A stretch of 64,000 nt of DNA. Origin: Apiosordaria backusii. Lineage: Eukaryota; Ascomycota; Sordariomycetes; Sordariales; Lasiosphaeriaceae. A program made the position numbers and the translations under genes. The notes under the pieces are model-generated. The model worked only from the letters and a program-made list of their open reading frames with translations. It had not been told where the DNA came from and ran no database searches. Where the stretch lies: assembly GCA_030549205.1 (NCBI GenBank), contig JAUKTV010000016.1, positions 248,001-312,000 of the forward strand. The letters run 5' to 3'. Of the stretch, positions 11,288-21,794 are shown in pieces (the stretch's first letter is position 1; every line of letters begins with the position of its first letter).

Positions 11288-13850
11288 ATGGCGCCTACTA
11301 CCGGTGGCCCAAAGACGGCTGTCGCTCATCGGCACAAGAAGAATTCCAAACCGGCGGATGCGACATCAAAAAAGTCGGAGACGAAGACGCTCAAGAGAAA
11401 AAGAGGACAAGAGGAGCTCGAGAAGCTGAAGGCTGCCATCGAGGAGCTTGTAGGTCACTCGTCGCATATCATATCATTATCGCTTCACTAATATCAGTAA
11501 CTAATTCAATGGAAACAAACAGGACCCAAAATCCCCCAACCTCACCAAATTCACCGACCTCCCCCTATGCGCCGCGACCGCTTCCGGCCTCCGTGCCTCC
11601 CACTTCGAAGTCCTGACCGACATCCAAAAAGCCGCCATTCCCCTCGCCCTCAAGGGCCGTGATATCCTCGGCGCCGCCAAAACCGGCAGCGGCAAGACCC
11701 TCGCCTTCCTGATCCCCGTCCTCGAGAAGCTTGTCCAAGCCCAATGGACCGAATACGACGGCCTCGGCGCCCTCATCATCTCACCCACCCGCGAACTCGC
11801 CGTCCAGATTTTCGAAGTGCTCCGTAAAATCGGCCGCAACCACGTATTTTCGGCTGGCTTGGTCATCGGAGGCAAGTCACTAAAGGAAGAAGCCGACCGA
11901 CTCGGCAGGATGAACATCCTGGTGTGCACCCCGGGCCGCATGCTCCAGCATCTCGATCAAACCGCCGGTTTCGACGTCAACAACCTCCAAATGCTGGTTC
12001 TCGACGAAGCAGATCGAATTATGGACATGGGCTTCCAAACTGCGGTCGACGCGCTAGTGGAACATCTCCCCAAGACGAGGCAAACAATGCTGTTCTCGGC
12101 AACCCAGTCGAAACGTGTTTCTGACCTGGCGAGACTGAGTCTCAAGGACCCAGAGTATGTCTCTGCGCATGAGGAGGCTCCGACAGCAACCCCGACAAAT
12201 CTCCAGCAGAGTTATATCGTGACGCCGCTGCCCGAAAAATTGGACACGCTATGGGGGTTCATCCGGACGAACTTGAAGAGCAAAATGATTGTGTTTTTCT
12301 CGTCGGGGAAACAAGTCCGGTTTGTGTATGAGAGCTTCAAGCGGATGCAGCCTGGTATTTCCCTGCTGCATCTCCACGGACGACAGAAACAAGTGGGGAG
12401 AATGGACATCACGAGGAAGTTTACGTCGTCCAAATACGCGTGTTTGTTCGCTACCGATGTCGTGGCGAGAGGAGTGGACTTCCCGGCTGTGGACTGGGTT
12501 GTGCAGGTTGACTGTCCCGAGGATGCCGACACATATATCCACCGGGTTGGCCGAACAGCGCGGTACGAAAGTAAAGGACGAGCGGTGTTATTCCTGGAGC
12601 CAAGCGAAGAGCAGGGGTTCTTGTCGAGACTGGAACAGAAAAAGATTCCGATTACCAAGGTCAACGTCCGGGAGGGGAAGAAGGCGAGCATCAAGAATGA
12701 GCTGCAGAGTCAGTGCTTCCAGAGTGCCGACCTAAAATACCTCGGGCAAAAGGCGTTTATCACGTATGTGAGGTCGATTTACGTCCAAAAGGACAAGCAA
12801 GTGTTTAAATTTGACAAGCTGGATCTGGACGGGTACGCGGCGAGCTTGGGGTTGCCGGGGACGCCGCAGGTCAAGTTCCAAAAGGGAGGGGAGGAGATGA
12901 GGAGGGCGAACAAGCAGGCTAGTCGGATGGTGTTTGATGCTGGGTCGGATGATGATGAAAGTAGCGATTATGACGCTGAGGGGAAGCCGAAGAAGAAGGA
13001 GGTGAGGACCAAGTACCAGAAGATGGCGGAGAGGCAGAATCAGGATGTGCTGTCTAGTCATTATCGGAAGCTTGTTCATGACGACGCCGCGGACGGGGAG
13101 GAAGACGAGGAAGATGATGGGTTTTTGTCGGTTAAGAGGGTGCTGGGTGACAAGGAGCTGGATGATACTGCTGCTGAGGCTGGTGACGGGAAAGAGATTG
13201 CTGGGGCGAGGGTGGTCAAGATTGGCGATCAAGAGGTCATCATCGACTCGAAGCGGGCGGAGAAGAAGTTGATGTCTAAGGCAAAGGTGGCCAAGATGAT
13301 GGGCAAGGGGCAGAAGCTGATTTTCGACGAGGAAGGAAACGCCAAGCCGCTGTACGTCCTGCAGGGTCTGGACGACTTCCAGAGGGAGGGAGATGCGAAG
13401 GATCTCAGACAAAAGTTTGTGGAAGCCGAGGGGGAGAGGGTCAAGGAGGCGGATGTGGAAGACAAGGAGCTGGCTAGGAAGAGGAGGAAGGAGAAGAGGG
13501 AGCGGGCCAAGGCTAGGGAGAGAGGGGAGGAGGTGGAGAGGGAGAGGGGGCCTATTGGTACTCAGCTTGATAGTGGGGGTGAGGAAGATGAGGATCCGCT
13601 GGCTCTGCTTAGGAGTTTACCTATAGCTGGTGGTGGTGGTGGTGATCGCTCTGATGAGGATGATGAAGACGAGCCACCAAAGAAGAAGACTAAGAAGTGG
13701 TTCCAGAATGACTCTGATGTGGAGGATGAACCGGAACAGAAGAAGAGGAAGACTGGCGGCAAGGGTGGGAGGAAGGTTATTGAAATGGGCTATGAGCCGG
13801 ACAATTTGCAGGACTTGGAAGCCTTGGCGGCTGGATTGTTGGAGGACTGA
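11288..13850 (+). CDS. DBP4: ATP-dependent DEAD-box RNA helicase Dbp4/Hca4
   Basis: Exons 11288-11449 and 11523-13850 (829 residues); the intron is gtaggt...aacag. Dbp4 acts in the nucleolus in early 18S pre-rRNA processing, unwinding U14 snoRNA from pre-rRNA. The basic N-terminus (KKSETKTLKRKRG) precedes the Q-motif region (HFEVLTDIQKAAI), Walker A AAKTGSGKT (about 105-113), PTRELA, DEAD in VLDEADRIMD (about 215-218), SAT (about 246), VARGVDFPAVDWVVQ and HRVGRTAR. The C-terminal third is charged and ends in acidic and Lys-rich tracts followed by MGYEPDNLQDLEALAAGLL. The order and length match the fungal Dbp4 family rather than other DEAD-box helicases. Confidence 0.95.
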
Positions 13851-14669
13851 GGTAGTCTTGGTCATGTTTTGGCAGCCATGGGGTAGTAATGATAATGGAT
13901 TTTTTTGTCTGTTTAGCGGCAATGAAAATGTTTGTGATGTGTGTTATCTTGTGCTTTGCTTGCCTAGAGTGGGAGTCAACCACACCCTGCTTGATGCTGT
14001 TGATGTGTGAAAAAGATAAGGGGGCACCTTTTGAGGAGTTGAGAAGGCCGATGTGGGGAGTGAAGGGGCCTTGATTTGGAGTGGAATGGCCTGTATCAAG
14101 AGTTAAATTGGGCCATTTTGAGGAGGGGAGAGGCCTGGTTGGGGATTTGGGAAGGTCTGTTTCGATATCCGGGAGGCCTTGAAAGATAATGGCTGGCCTT
14201 TGGGAGATGTAAACGAGGTGTGTGGAAGGGATGAAAGAAACGCTTCTTATGAGTAGGTACGTTGTCGGACCGGAAGAACGATGCAATAGGTTCATCTGTT
14301 CCGCTATTTCGCTGGGAGAGGTGGGTGGGAAGGCGGTTGGTTATATTCGTAGGTTTTGAAAACCTGCTTGCAGGCTTTGACGGATATGATGGTTACCTAT
14401 TAGGGAGTGCTCCTTTAGACAAACGGGAGAGACGGTCCCATCAGCTTCATGCACACTTGCTTCCAAGATAAATATCTGGTAACATGATACCTAGGTAGAA
14501 AATACGTGTTGCAAAACGATTGAATGTTCATTGTAATGAAGTAAGTCAAATCATCACAAGCCGGCGGAGGTGACGGGGCTTCCACACGTCCATCCATTTA
14601 CTTCAGTTAATCAAAATTAGAATGACAACACCGACCTCACAACTGCAGGCTTCTAGGTAAAAGAAATTG
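13851..14669. other. Intergenic downstream of DBP4
   Basis: About 820 bp between convergent genes. Its main content is a phased array of GGCC-initiated units, listed separately. Apparent frames, including one on the minus strand from 14295, follow that array and look non-genic. Confidence 0.5.
14023..14217. repeat. Degenerate array of about 21-bp units starting GGCC
   Basis: GGCC (or one-base variants ggca, ggtc) begins at 14023, 14046, 14067, 14088, 14111, 14132, 14154, 14175 and 14195. Steps are 23, 21, 21, 23, 21, 22, 21 and 20 bp. After the GGCC, each unit is G-rich and T-containing but poorly conserved. A second array with exact 21-bp phasing lies at 16650-16754. The function is unknown. 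Confidence 0.6.
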
Positions 14670-15347
14670 TTAATGTCTGTACATATGCGGGTAACAATTA
14701 TAGACATACCTCTGAAGGTTCGTCCAATGATGAGGGTACCGCCTCCTTCTCAGAACCGAGGTCAACCAAGTTCCACTCGCCATCAGCTGTTGCAACCGTT
14801 GTGTCTCTCGAGGTTCAAGCGAGTTTAGCTCGCGGCACTCTTGCTCCCAGGAAGGCCAGTTGTAGACAAAATAAGTCGTCCACCGCGCTCCGAGGCCCTT
14901 AAACCAACTGCTTGCGAATCCGTTGTCGTTACCACGCCTCAATCTCATAAACTCGTCTCGCAAATCCGTCACTTCTCGCCACCTCTGCTCCAGGCCTTCT
15001 TTGGTTATTCTTGGTGTCCGGCTTTGGACCTCCAGCTCTTTTGCTTTCTCGAATTCGGCTGCAAGTGCCTCGAGTTTGACCTTCTTCTCCCGCTCCAAGT
15101 TCACCATCTTTTCCCAAAACTCGCGTGCACGCTCTGTTGCTTACTGTTGAGGCAACACATGCCTCAACCGCCCTTGCTCCTCCGCCTCCATCAGTGAACC
15201 TATATAAATGGCACGGAAAAGGAAAAACAACATAGAAAGGCTTAAAAGCCAACCCATCCAGTCATATACAGTCATATCAGCCAATTCTGCCAAATGTTGC
15301 GGAAATGGATTGGTCAAGTCTGTGTGTGTCAGAATGAAAAATAACAC
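14670..15347 (-). pseudogene. Membrane-anchored coiled-coil protein interrupted by an in-frame UAA
   Basis: Two segments lie in the same minus-strand frame, separated only by a TAA at 15143-15141. The upstream part (from ATG 15347, or the internal ATG 15275) holds a hydrophobic helix (WMGWLLSLSMLFFLFRAIYI) followed by SLMEAEEQGRLRHVLPQQ. The downstream part (to 14670) continues at once as ATERAREFWEKMVNLEREKK, a long charged helix, then WREVTDLRDEFMRLRRG and a Trp-rich, basic C-terminus. A CAA to TAA change would explain the stop; CpA to TpA is the RIP signature. No splice pair of normal intron size removes the stop and keeps the frame. It could instead be a 145-residue protein starting at 15107, or a readthrough gene. 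The family was not recognised. Confidence 0.45.
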
Positions 15348-15560
15348 TGGGCAGTTTGAAAGTCAGGGAGATGATCCAGCCACGGAATCCTGAGAGTAAA
15401 CTCTCAGCCATCACAAGGAGACGGAATTTCCATCCTCCGTGTTGGGTCAACTCCTCCACTGACGAACCTTAATCTGCTGGCTGCATGACAACTTCACATT
15501 ACACAATGCAGAAAATACTAGAAGAATTCATTTATTTATTTCGCCCATTTACGACAGCGC

Positions 15561-16176
15561 TGTACGAGAAAGTGCCGGTGCTCAGTTGCCACTCCATCCA
15601 CCCAGGACGACAGGAGTGATGCTGAGGATAATGACGAATGAAGCGCAAGAGTTAGGGAAACGGTTGATGGTGGGGAGATGACAACCAAGACGGGCAACGC
15701 CAACAAGGTTGCGAACTTGGGCAAACAAGTCAAGGACTTGAAGGCGGAGCTATCGAGTGTGAAGGAGGAGAAGGATAAAGCGATAAAAATGTTTGGTGAG
15801 CTGGTGTTCAGGTGACAGCAAAGAAACACCGGGCAGCCAATTCCCACACAAGGTGTCTGTCTGACGACTGTTCCTCCTGTCTTTCAGTGTTTGAGAAATT
15901 GCTTGGTTACGTTTGGAGATGCAAGATACATGCAGTATCTACTCGGGGAACAACAATGAACATGGACAAGGGGTAAAGGCCGAGCTAGAGGAGCAAATGC
16001 CGGACCCACCTGGTGTTCGCCGATGTGGAAGTTCCACAGGGGTAAAGGTCCCCGTCGTTCGGCGGGCATTCCAGAAGGAGTGGACTCCGGGAGCAAGGGC
16101 GTCAGCGTGCCGAGTCTCAGTTCGGCGACTTATAGTGATGACAAATTCAAAGGGCAAAGGTGAATTCCATCGATGA
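15561..16176 (+). pseudogene. Possible relic of a coiled-coil protein gene
   Basis: Fragments with coding character lie in different frames. In one frame, VATPSTQDDRSDAEDNDE is cut by TGA at 15639 and continues through an ATG at 15678 to KQVKDLKAELSSVKEEKDKA and a TGA at 15813. Further on, in another frame, come Ser/Gly-rich pieces ending near 16160 (GVSVPSLSSATYSDDKFKG). The amphipathic, Lys/Glu-rich piece looks like true coding sequence, but stops and frame changes prevent a coherent model. An unrecognised intron-rich gene is the alternative. Low confidence. Confidence 0.25.
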
Positions 16177-16990
16177 GATGATTCCAAGGGCGCCTTACGA
16201 TAAGGCATCTATCACAGTAAGAACGTTTAAAAGAACGGTGTCGAAAATACAGCACAAATCTGGAGGAAGTGTATCGAGCATAAAACATTAATCTGGAAAA
16301 GTCAGTCAGTAATTAGCTAGGTATGCACAATCATTCAGCACCTTGGCCCGTCCTATCTCGGCTCTTAGATCGGCTATCAACTCGGTCTAAAAGTCCCTCG
16401 CCTAACTATTTCCCAACCATCTCACAGACCTACAATCGGGACCTGGTCATAGGTTGGGCTGCCAACATAAGGTGTTGGCGTTGAACCATATACCTTTCCC
16501 CCAGGATAGACATCATTCGTTCAATTTCCATCTGCCCAGTACTAAGTACCTTACCTACCTGGCCTTGCCTAAAATAAATACCCATAGAGATAGTCATTAG
16601 GTATGCATTCAGAATCGTCAATACCTTATGTGTTGAAGATGGATTGGAATGCCTGTTGACTGTTTTTGAAGGCCGCTCGACAATATTTGGAGGCCTATTC
16701 GCCATATTTCAACGCCGATCTGGCATTCTAAGAGGCCTGTTAAACTTGCGGTACCTGCTCTTTTGTCCATGGCGTGGTTAGGTAGTTGGCTGTGCCCTTC
16801 TCACTTGAGTACCTAGACTCGCAGTGCCTATTGATAGCTAATACTATTATGTGTAGATATATACATCGCCAATCAAGGCCAGAAAACATGTACAAAACAC
16901 CAACTATATCCCAAGAATTAACCCCCAATGACGCCCAATTTTCATTCTTCACCCAACACATAACACACATTAGTACAAAACCATATCAAA
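16177..16990. other. Intergenic, with second phased GGCC array
   Basis: AT-richer non-coding stretch containing a TACC-type motif (ccttacctacct, about 16549-16560) and the exact 21-bp array at 16650-16754. No gene was recognised. Confidence 0.5.
16650..16754. repeat. Five exactly phased 21-bp units starting (G)GCC
   Basis: Units begin at 16650 (tgcc), 16671 (ggcc), 16692 (ggcc), 16713 (cgcc) and 16734 (ggcc), each step exactly 21 bp. Most units share a TATTT or TTTTT core about 12-16 bases in. On the plus strand they translate as hydrophobic heptads (GRSTIFG, GLFAIFQ, RRSGILR); on the minus strand as RPPNIVE- and RPSKTVN-like heptads. They could be a decayed heptad-coding segment or a non-coding periodic element. 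Confidence 0.65.
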
Positions 16991-18163
16991 TCAACCCATC
17001 AACAGCCCCATCAACCCCCCCGCTGCAAACGTCGCCCCGACCGTCAAAAAGCTCGACACCGACAGCAGCGAAATCCCCGAAATCCCATGGCCCGAGGTAC
17101 ACCCCCCCGCCATCCTCGACCCCAAAATCATCAGGAACCCACCCACCGCCGCGCTCAACGGACTCACCACAACATCCGACACCTCCCCAAATTTGGGGAC
17201 CGCATGTGACAGGAAATACGACCCAACAACAACCCCCGCCGAGAAGAGTATGTTCCTGTACTTCTCCGGCACCACCCTCCCACCCAGCAACCACGCGCCC
17301 ACCTCCTCATACGAAGTCGACATGCCGATCAAGCAACCCCTGACAATCAGACTCAGGAGCTGGGCACCAGCAATCAACATCCCGCCGTAGTAAGGGGGGA
17401 TCTTGGCTTCTGGTCCAACCTCGGTGAATTTAGCTGCGGCGATGACAATCCCGACAAACATGGCTTCCAGCCCAAGCAACAAAGTTCCCTTGCTGATACC
17501 CAGAGCTTCGTGGACTGTTGTTGCCTTTGGCGCGGGGGAGGAAGAGTCGGCCTTTGCTGGTGCTGGGCACTGGGTGAGTAACTTCTTGAGAAACCCTGAC
17601 CAAACCACACCGGCAAGGGAGGCGCCGGCAAAGGCATAGACCCCAGACTTGACGCCTACTCCCAGCTGGGCGAGGACTGTGCCAGGGCAGGCGCCGGAGA
17701 GCATCATTCCTGAGCCGAGGAGGATACCCCCGAGGATGTTGCCGTCATAAGGGCCGAAGAGGCCGAGAGTGGCGGCGGGGCGGGGGACGAGGTTGGGATG
17801 GTTGGGGGAGAGGGCTTGGGCTATTGAGACGGTGGCTCTGATGGGGGGGGGGTTAGCTAAGTTGGGGAATCAGGGGACGGCGCCATTGAGAAAACGGGGT
17901 GAAACATACGCTGACCCGGCGGCTGCGGTGAGAAAGGTTTGGATCATGTGAAAGTTGGTAAAGTTGAGTTGGGAGATGATGACGGAGGGCTGGAAGACGC
18001 CTGATGCTGTGAGGGCGGCGCCAAAGGCGGCGCCGGTGAGGAGGGTGTTGATTTCTGACATTGCTCCCTTGTGTTCAATTTGTTCTGCGGAGAGATTAGT
18101 TCCAGTTGATGGTGTGTGAACTGATGGCAGAAGGGATGAAGATTCGCCTTGAGAAGACGACAT
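16991..18163 (-). CDS. YeeE/YedE-family sulfur-compound transporter (Sulf_transp)
   Basis: Exons 18163-17910 and 17837-16991 (366 residues); the intron is gtatgt...catcag, 72 nt. A hydrophilic Ser-rich N-terminus is followed by many hydrophobic helices. Two half-repeats carry the family's cysteine motifs, GACPGTVLAQLGVG and MAGGCTSGHGISG, with a central loop of Ala/Pro/Lys. The bacterial family (TsuA/YeeE, PmpA/PmpB) takes up thiosulfate or moves small sulfur compounds, with conserved cysteines contacting the substrate. By analogy this is a plasma-membrane carrier for thiosulfate, sulfide or a related species. It is divergent from the persulfide dioxygenase gene 1.4 kb away, which supports a sulfur role. 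Confidence 0.85.
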
Positions 18164-19568
18164 TGATATGTAATGATCTATCAGATGACGGGCCGAAAAT
18201 ATTATATCAAAGACCTATGTCTGTGCCCTGATTCAGGCGGGTCTGTTGTTTAATATCGGGGTTTCGCTCAGTTCGCGGTCTTCGGGGAACAGTCTGAAGG
18301 TCGAGGATGAGGGAGAGTGGGGTATCGATGGACGTCACCTCTTCGGCCACCACTGAGAATACCTCTCAGGGCATAGCTCTAACGCAGGGGACTAAATCAG
18401 GACTAAATGTGGTGGCGTCAACATGCCATTTCCCGAAAAGATTACGGAATACATCAGCGAATCGTCGACCATGGTCGTGATAGGCTTTGGCTAGTGGAGT
18501 GTCTCATCAGTGGCAGCTTCAACGTCACCGAGCGAACCCCGGGCCGACTCCCACCGACAACCGCGACAGCCCCAGGCCGTCTCCGAAGACATGCTTGTAT
18601 GAGACTGCTACAGTTTATTTGGATCGTCAGTCTATGCGCAATATCTCAAAATATCTTGGTCAATGCATCACAGCCGCCTCGAGCACGTGGACTTTGCCGG
18701 TTTCCAGGGCCAGCGAACCAGTCACCGGCTTCCAAGCGTAGCACACTGAGACACTTTCCCGCCGGGGACCAACCACGGCGCTGGGTCCCCTATTGTTCGC
18801 TTCCCGGATCTTCCATCGAAAAAGCAAAACTGGGATTCCTTTCCAGGTTGTGAGATGGTCGCCGATCATGCACAGACCCCGTTGACGGGAAGCCCATCTT
18901 CGGGGTCCTGTGGAGCTTGACCCTGGCTGCTCCCGCAAGCCGGGGGGTTCGGTCGAGCCCCCTGGACTTCTTATCCCCGGAACTGACAACCCTGAGAGTT
19001 TCGACGTCGGCGAGCTGCATAAAACATTATTTCGAAGGCTGTGCTGTCTGTGGATGGCATTCGGGTATGGGGAATTTGGGGCTTGAGGTCCCCGGTGCCA
19101 TGATTACCGACCTTCATGCATCACGTCAAGGGTCGTTTTATGTCAGCAGCTATCCTTGCACTCCTATGGGTACCATTACCGACATCTTGAGGTTTCAATC
19201 TGGGAAGGCGAACATGATGTGTTGAGCACTTCCCCGAAACTGGTGTCTCAGACCACATACATTCGCCTTCACTTGGTCCCCGGCTTGAAACTCTTCTCAT
19301 GGAGGGCTCAAGTTCTTCTCATAGAGGGATCATGGGCTCGTCATCGCCTGGAGGTGTTCCTGTGGCAGCCGAGAAACAAGTCGGCGACTGATCTTCATTC
19401 AGCTCAATGTCGAAAAGAATTTTGTCAGAAATAAAAGTCGAAAGACATTGCTTGCCAGTTCATCCACTCATCATCCAACCATCGTCTTTCAAACTTTCTG
19501 AACACAATCTTACCAGTCTGACACTCGATTGATCCCTCGAATCTCAGCCTCTTTTCCAGACACTCAAC
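18164..19568. promoter_or_regulatory. Shared divergent promoter region of transporter and persulfide dioxygenase
   Basis: 1,405 bp between two start codons pointing away from each other. Frames inside are short and without motifs. A shared upstream region makes joint regulation of the two sulfur genes plausible, but I can identify no specific binding site. This is an inference from arrangement only. Confidence 0.4.
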
Positions 19569-20690
19569 ATGACGTCCCCTCTCATTCACCCAGTCTTCGA
19601 GCCCGTGACTGGCACCTACCAGTACATCATCGCCGACCCATCCACCCTTTCCGCCGTCATCATCGACCCCGTTCTGGACTTCGAACCTGCCCGCAATACT
19701 ATCTCCACTACCACCGCTGATTCGTTGCTGGGCATTGTCGCGCAGAACAATTACAAAGTCACTTACCTTCTCGAAACTCACGCCCACGCTGACCATCTCA
19801 CCGCGTCACGTTATCTTCAGCTCAAGCTACAGCAGTCAACAAACCCAAAGACAGGCATCGGCAAGCGCATCGTCCAGGTTCAGCAAACCTTTGCAGAAAA
19901 ATACGGGATTGAGCAATCAGAACTCGACAATGTGTTTGATTTCCTGTGGGAAGACAACCAGACTTTCCACATTGGCGAACTGGAGGCAAAGGTCGTGCAT
20001 CTGCCCGGCCACACGCCTGATCATGTCGGGTATCTGATTGGGGGTATGCTTGTCCCTATTTTGAATTCCAGCACGATCTTGCCAGTGTTTTGATGCTGAA
20101 CCGCGCGACGTGAACAGGAAACATCTTCTGTGGCGATTCCCTCTTTATTCCTGACGTAGGCTCAGCTCGGTGTGATTTTCCTGGCGGAGATGCTGCTCAA
20201 CTGCGAGTTTGACCTTTGACCTTTGCAATCATGTACCAAAATTAGGGCCCATATTACCTTTTTCTCCTTTCCTCCTTTCCTCCCTTTTCTCCATTTCCCC
20301 TTTTCTCCCTTTCAGCTCCCCCTTTCCGGTGCTTTCCCATTAGCTAAACTAACCTTTCATCTCTACAGATACCGCTCAGTCCAAACCCTCTTCTCCCTTC
20401 CACCCTACTACAGAATCTACACAGGCCACGACTACCCCTCCGGCGATCGTAAGGAGCCAATCCCATACACAACAGTGGCAGAGCAACAAGAAAGGAACAA
20501 GCACCTGAAAGTTGGCACAACAAAAGAAGACTTTGTGAACTGGAGACAGGAACGGGACTCCGGGCTCGGTGAGCCGAGGTTGTTGCACCAGAGCTTGCAG
20601 GTTAATATCCGCGGAGGGAGGCTGCCGAGGAGTGGGATGTTGGTTCTGCCTTTGAAGGGGGTCACAGAGGTTGGGGGTGTGAAGTTGTGA
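19569..20690 (+). CDS. ETHE1/Blh-type persulfide dioxygenase (metallo-beta-lactamase fold)
   Basis: Exons 19569-20043, 20118-20202 and 20369-20690 (293 residues). Intron 1 is gtatgc...aacag. Intron 2 is inferred as a GC-AG intron (CAACT|GCGAGT...CTACAG|ATACC), the only choice found that yields the conserved QLYRSVQTLF join. The metal site is visible as THAHADH, GHTPDH, CGDSLF and TGHDYP, and RCDFPGGDAAQL matches the family. Such enzymes oxidise glutathione persulfide to sulfite with O2, using a mononuclear iron. The human enzyme is mitochondrial; no clear presequence is seen here (MTSPLIHPVFEP). It is divergent from the YeeE/YedE transporter and convergent with the NmrA-like gene (stops 141 nt apart). 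Confidence 0.88.
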
Positions 20691-20831
20691 TGCTATTCAT
20701 GTCATGATGGTTGGGTTGTAGGTGGTGCTACAGATTGATAGTATTTCGATTTCTATCTAACTGGGCTTTGCCAAGAATGAACAAGCAACAGACGTGTACC
20801 AAATGGCTGCTCCCCAAATTGTCTGAAGTGG

Positions 20832-21794
20832 TTAGACACCGTACGTCTCTTTGACGCCCTCTTTCTCCCTCTCTAGAAACTCCTTGAATGTCGTAAGCCC
20901 CCCTGGGAGCAGCTTATTCAGCTCCTCAAGGTTCGTATAATCCGCCATATACCTCACACATGGCTCTGAGGAAAAGAACCGCCATCCCCCCTCGGCTTGT
21001 GCCTTGGCACATTCTTCGTCAGACAAGAAATTTGCCTTGAGGGACCGTCCATCCCCGATGGCTGCAGCGAGGGTGTCAAGCGCCTCCTGCACCAGCGGCT
21101 CCTCACTCACAACCCCCAACCGTCGCCCATGGAAGGTATCAGGGTTCTGGAAAGTAGCAACCGCGAACCGTGCAATATCCACATGGTCGACCAGCCCCAA
21201 CGGTGAAGACGCCGTCATGCTGTTTGTCCACGTACCATTCTCCCTTATCTCAGTGTAGCCCATATGGATTTTTGGCTCCAAAAAGTTAGCCATGAAGAAC
21301 CCCGGCCGGAGAATAGTCCAGTGGTCGAACCCGCCATCGATGAGGGCCTGCTCAACCCTTTTCTTGGCATGGAGATGCTGGACAAAGAACGGGCCTGGCG
21401 CGTGAGCAGAGGGCGGCTCACTGCCCTCCTCCACCGCGAAGGCACCGAGGGTGGTCAAGCCGACGACTTGCCTGACGCCGGCGGCCTTTGCGATGGCGGC
21501 TATGTTCTTGGCCCGGTTCGGGACCTTGTTGAAGTCCTGGAGGTCGGGCAAGAGGCAGACGAAGAGCTTGTCACATCCGGTTAAGCCTGCACGAAGGGCT
21601 TCTTCGTTGTCCCAGTCGCCGAGCGTGAGCTCTACACCGACTTCTTGTAGGGCTTTGGCGCTTGGGGAGTCGAGGTTTTGTGTTGTAGCGCGCACTCCCC
21701 AGCCCAGATCACGGAGCTGCCGGCATAGGGCGCTGCCCACGCTGCCCGTGGCACTGGTGACGAAAACAGCAGGGGTCTCGGGCGAGGTTGACAT
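20832..21794 (-). CDS. NmrA-like NAD(P)-binding protein
   Basis: Intronless, 320 residues from ATG 21794 (MSTSPETPAVFVTSA). An in-frame ATG 33 nt upstream (MHSSRRKRSS) is possible but reads like leader sequence. The Rossmann motif TSATGSVGSALC lies at the N-terminus, with strands ending in VELTLGDWDN and KLFVCLLPDL, then TILRPGFFMANFLEP, all typical of the atypical short-chain dehydrogenases of the NmrA/HSCARG group. The catalytic Tyr-x-x-x-Lys of true dehydrogenases is not obvious, so a redox-sensing or regulatory role is as likely as catalysis. The substrate is unknown. Confidence 0.8.
   Translation of the reverse strand: MSTSPETPAVFVTSATGSVGSALCRQLRDLGWGVRATTQNLDSPSAKALQEVGVELTLGDWDNEEALRAGLTGCDKLFVCLLPDLQDFNKVPNRAKNIAAIAKAAGVRQVVGLTTLGAFAVEEGSEPPSAHAPGPFFVQHLHAKKRVEQALIDGGFDHWTILRPGFFMANFLEPKIHMGYTEIRENGTWTNSMTASSPLGLVDHVDIARFAVATFQNPDTFHGRRLGVVSEEPLVQEALDTLAAAIGDGRSLKANFLSDEECAKAQAEGGWRFFSSEPCVRYMADYTNLEELNKLLPGGLTTFKEFLEREKEGVKETYGV

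Noticed and set aside
13777..14295. Minus-strand frame of 172 codons downstream of DBP4
   Set aside because: Overlaps the DBP4 C-terminus and the GGCC array; low-complexity content follows the array and shows no domain.
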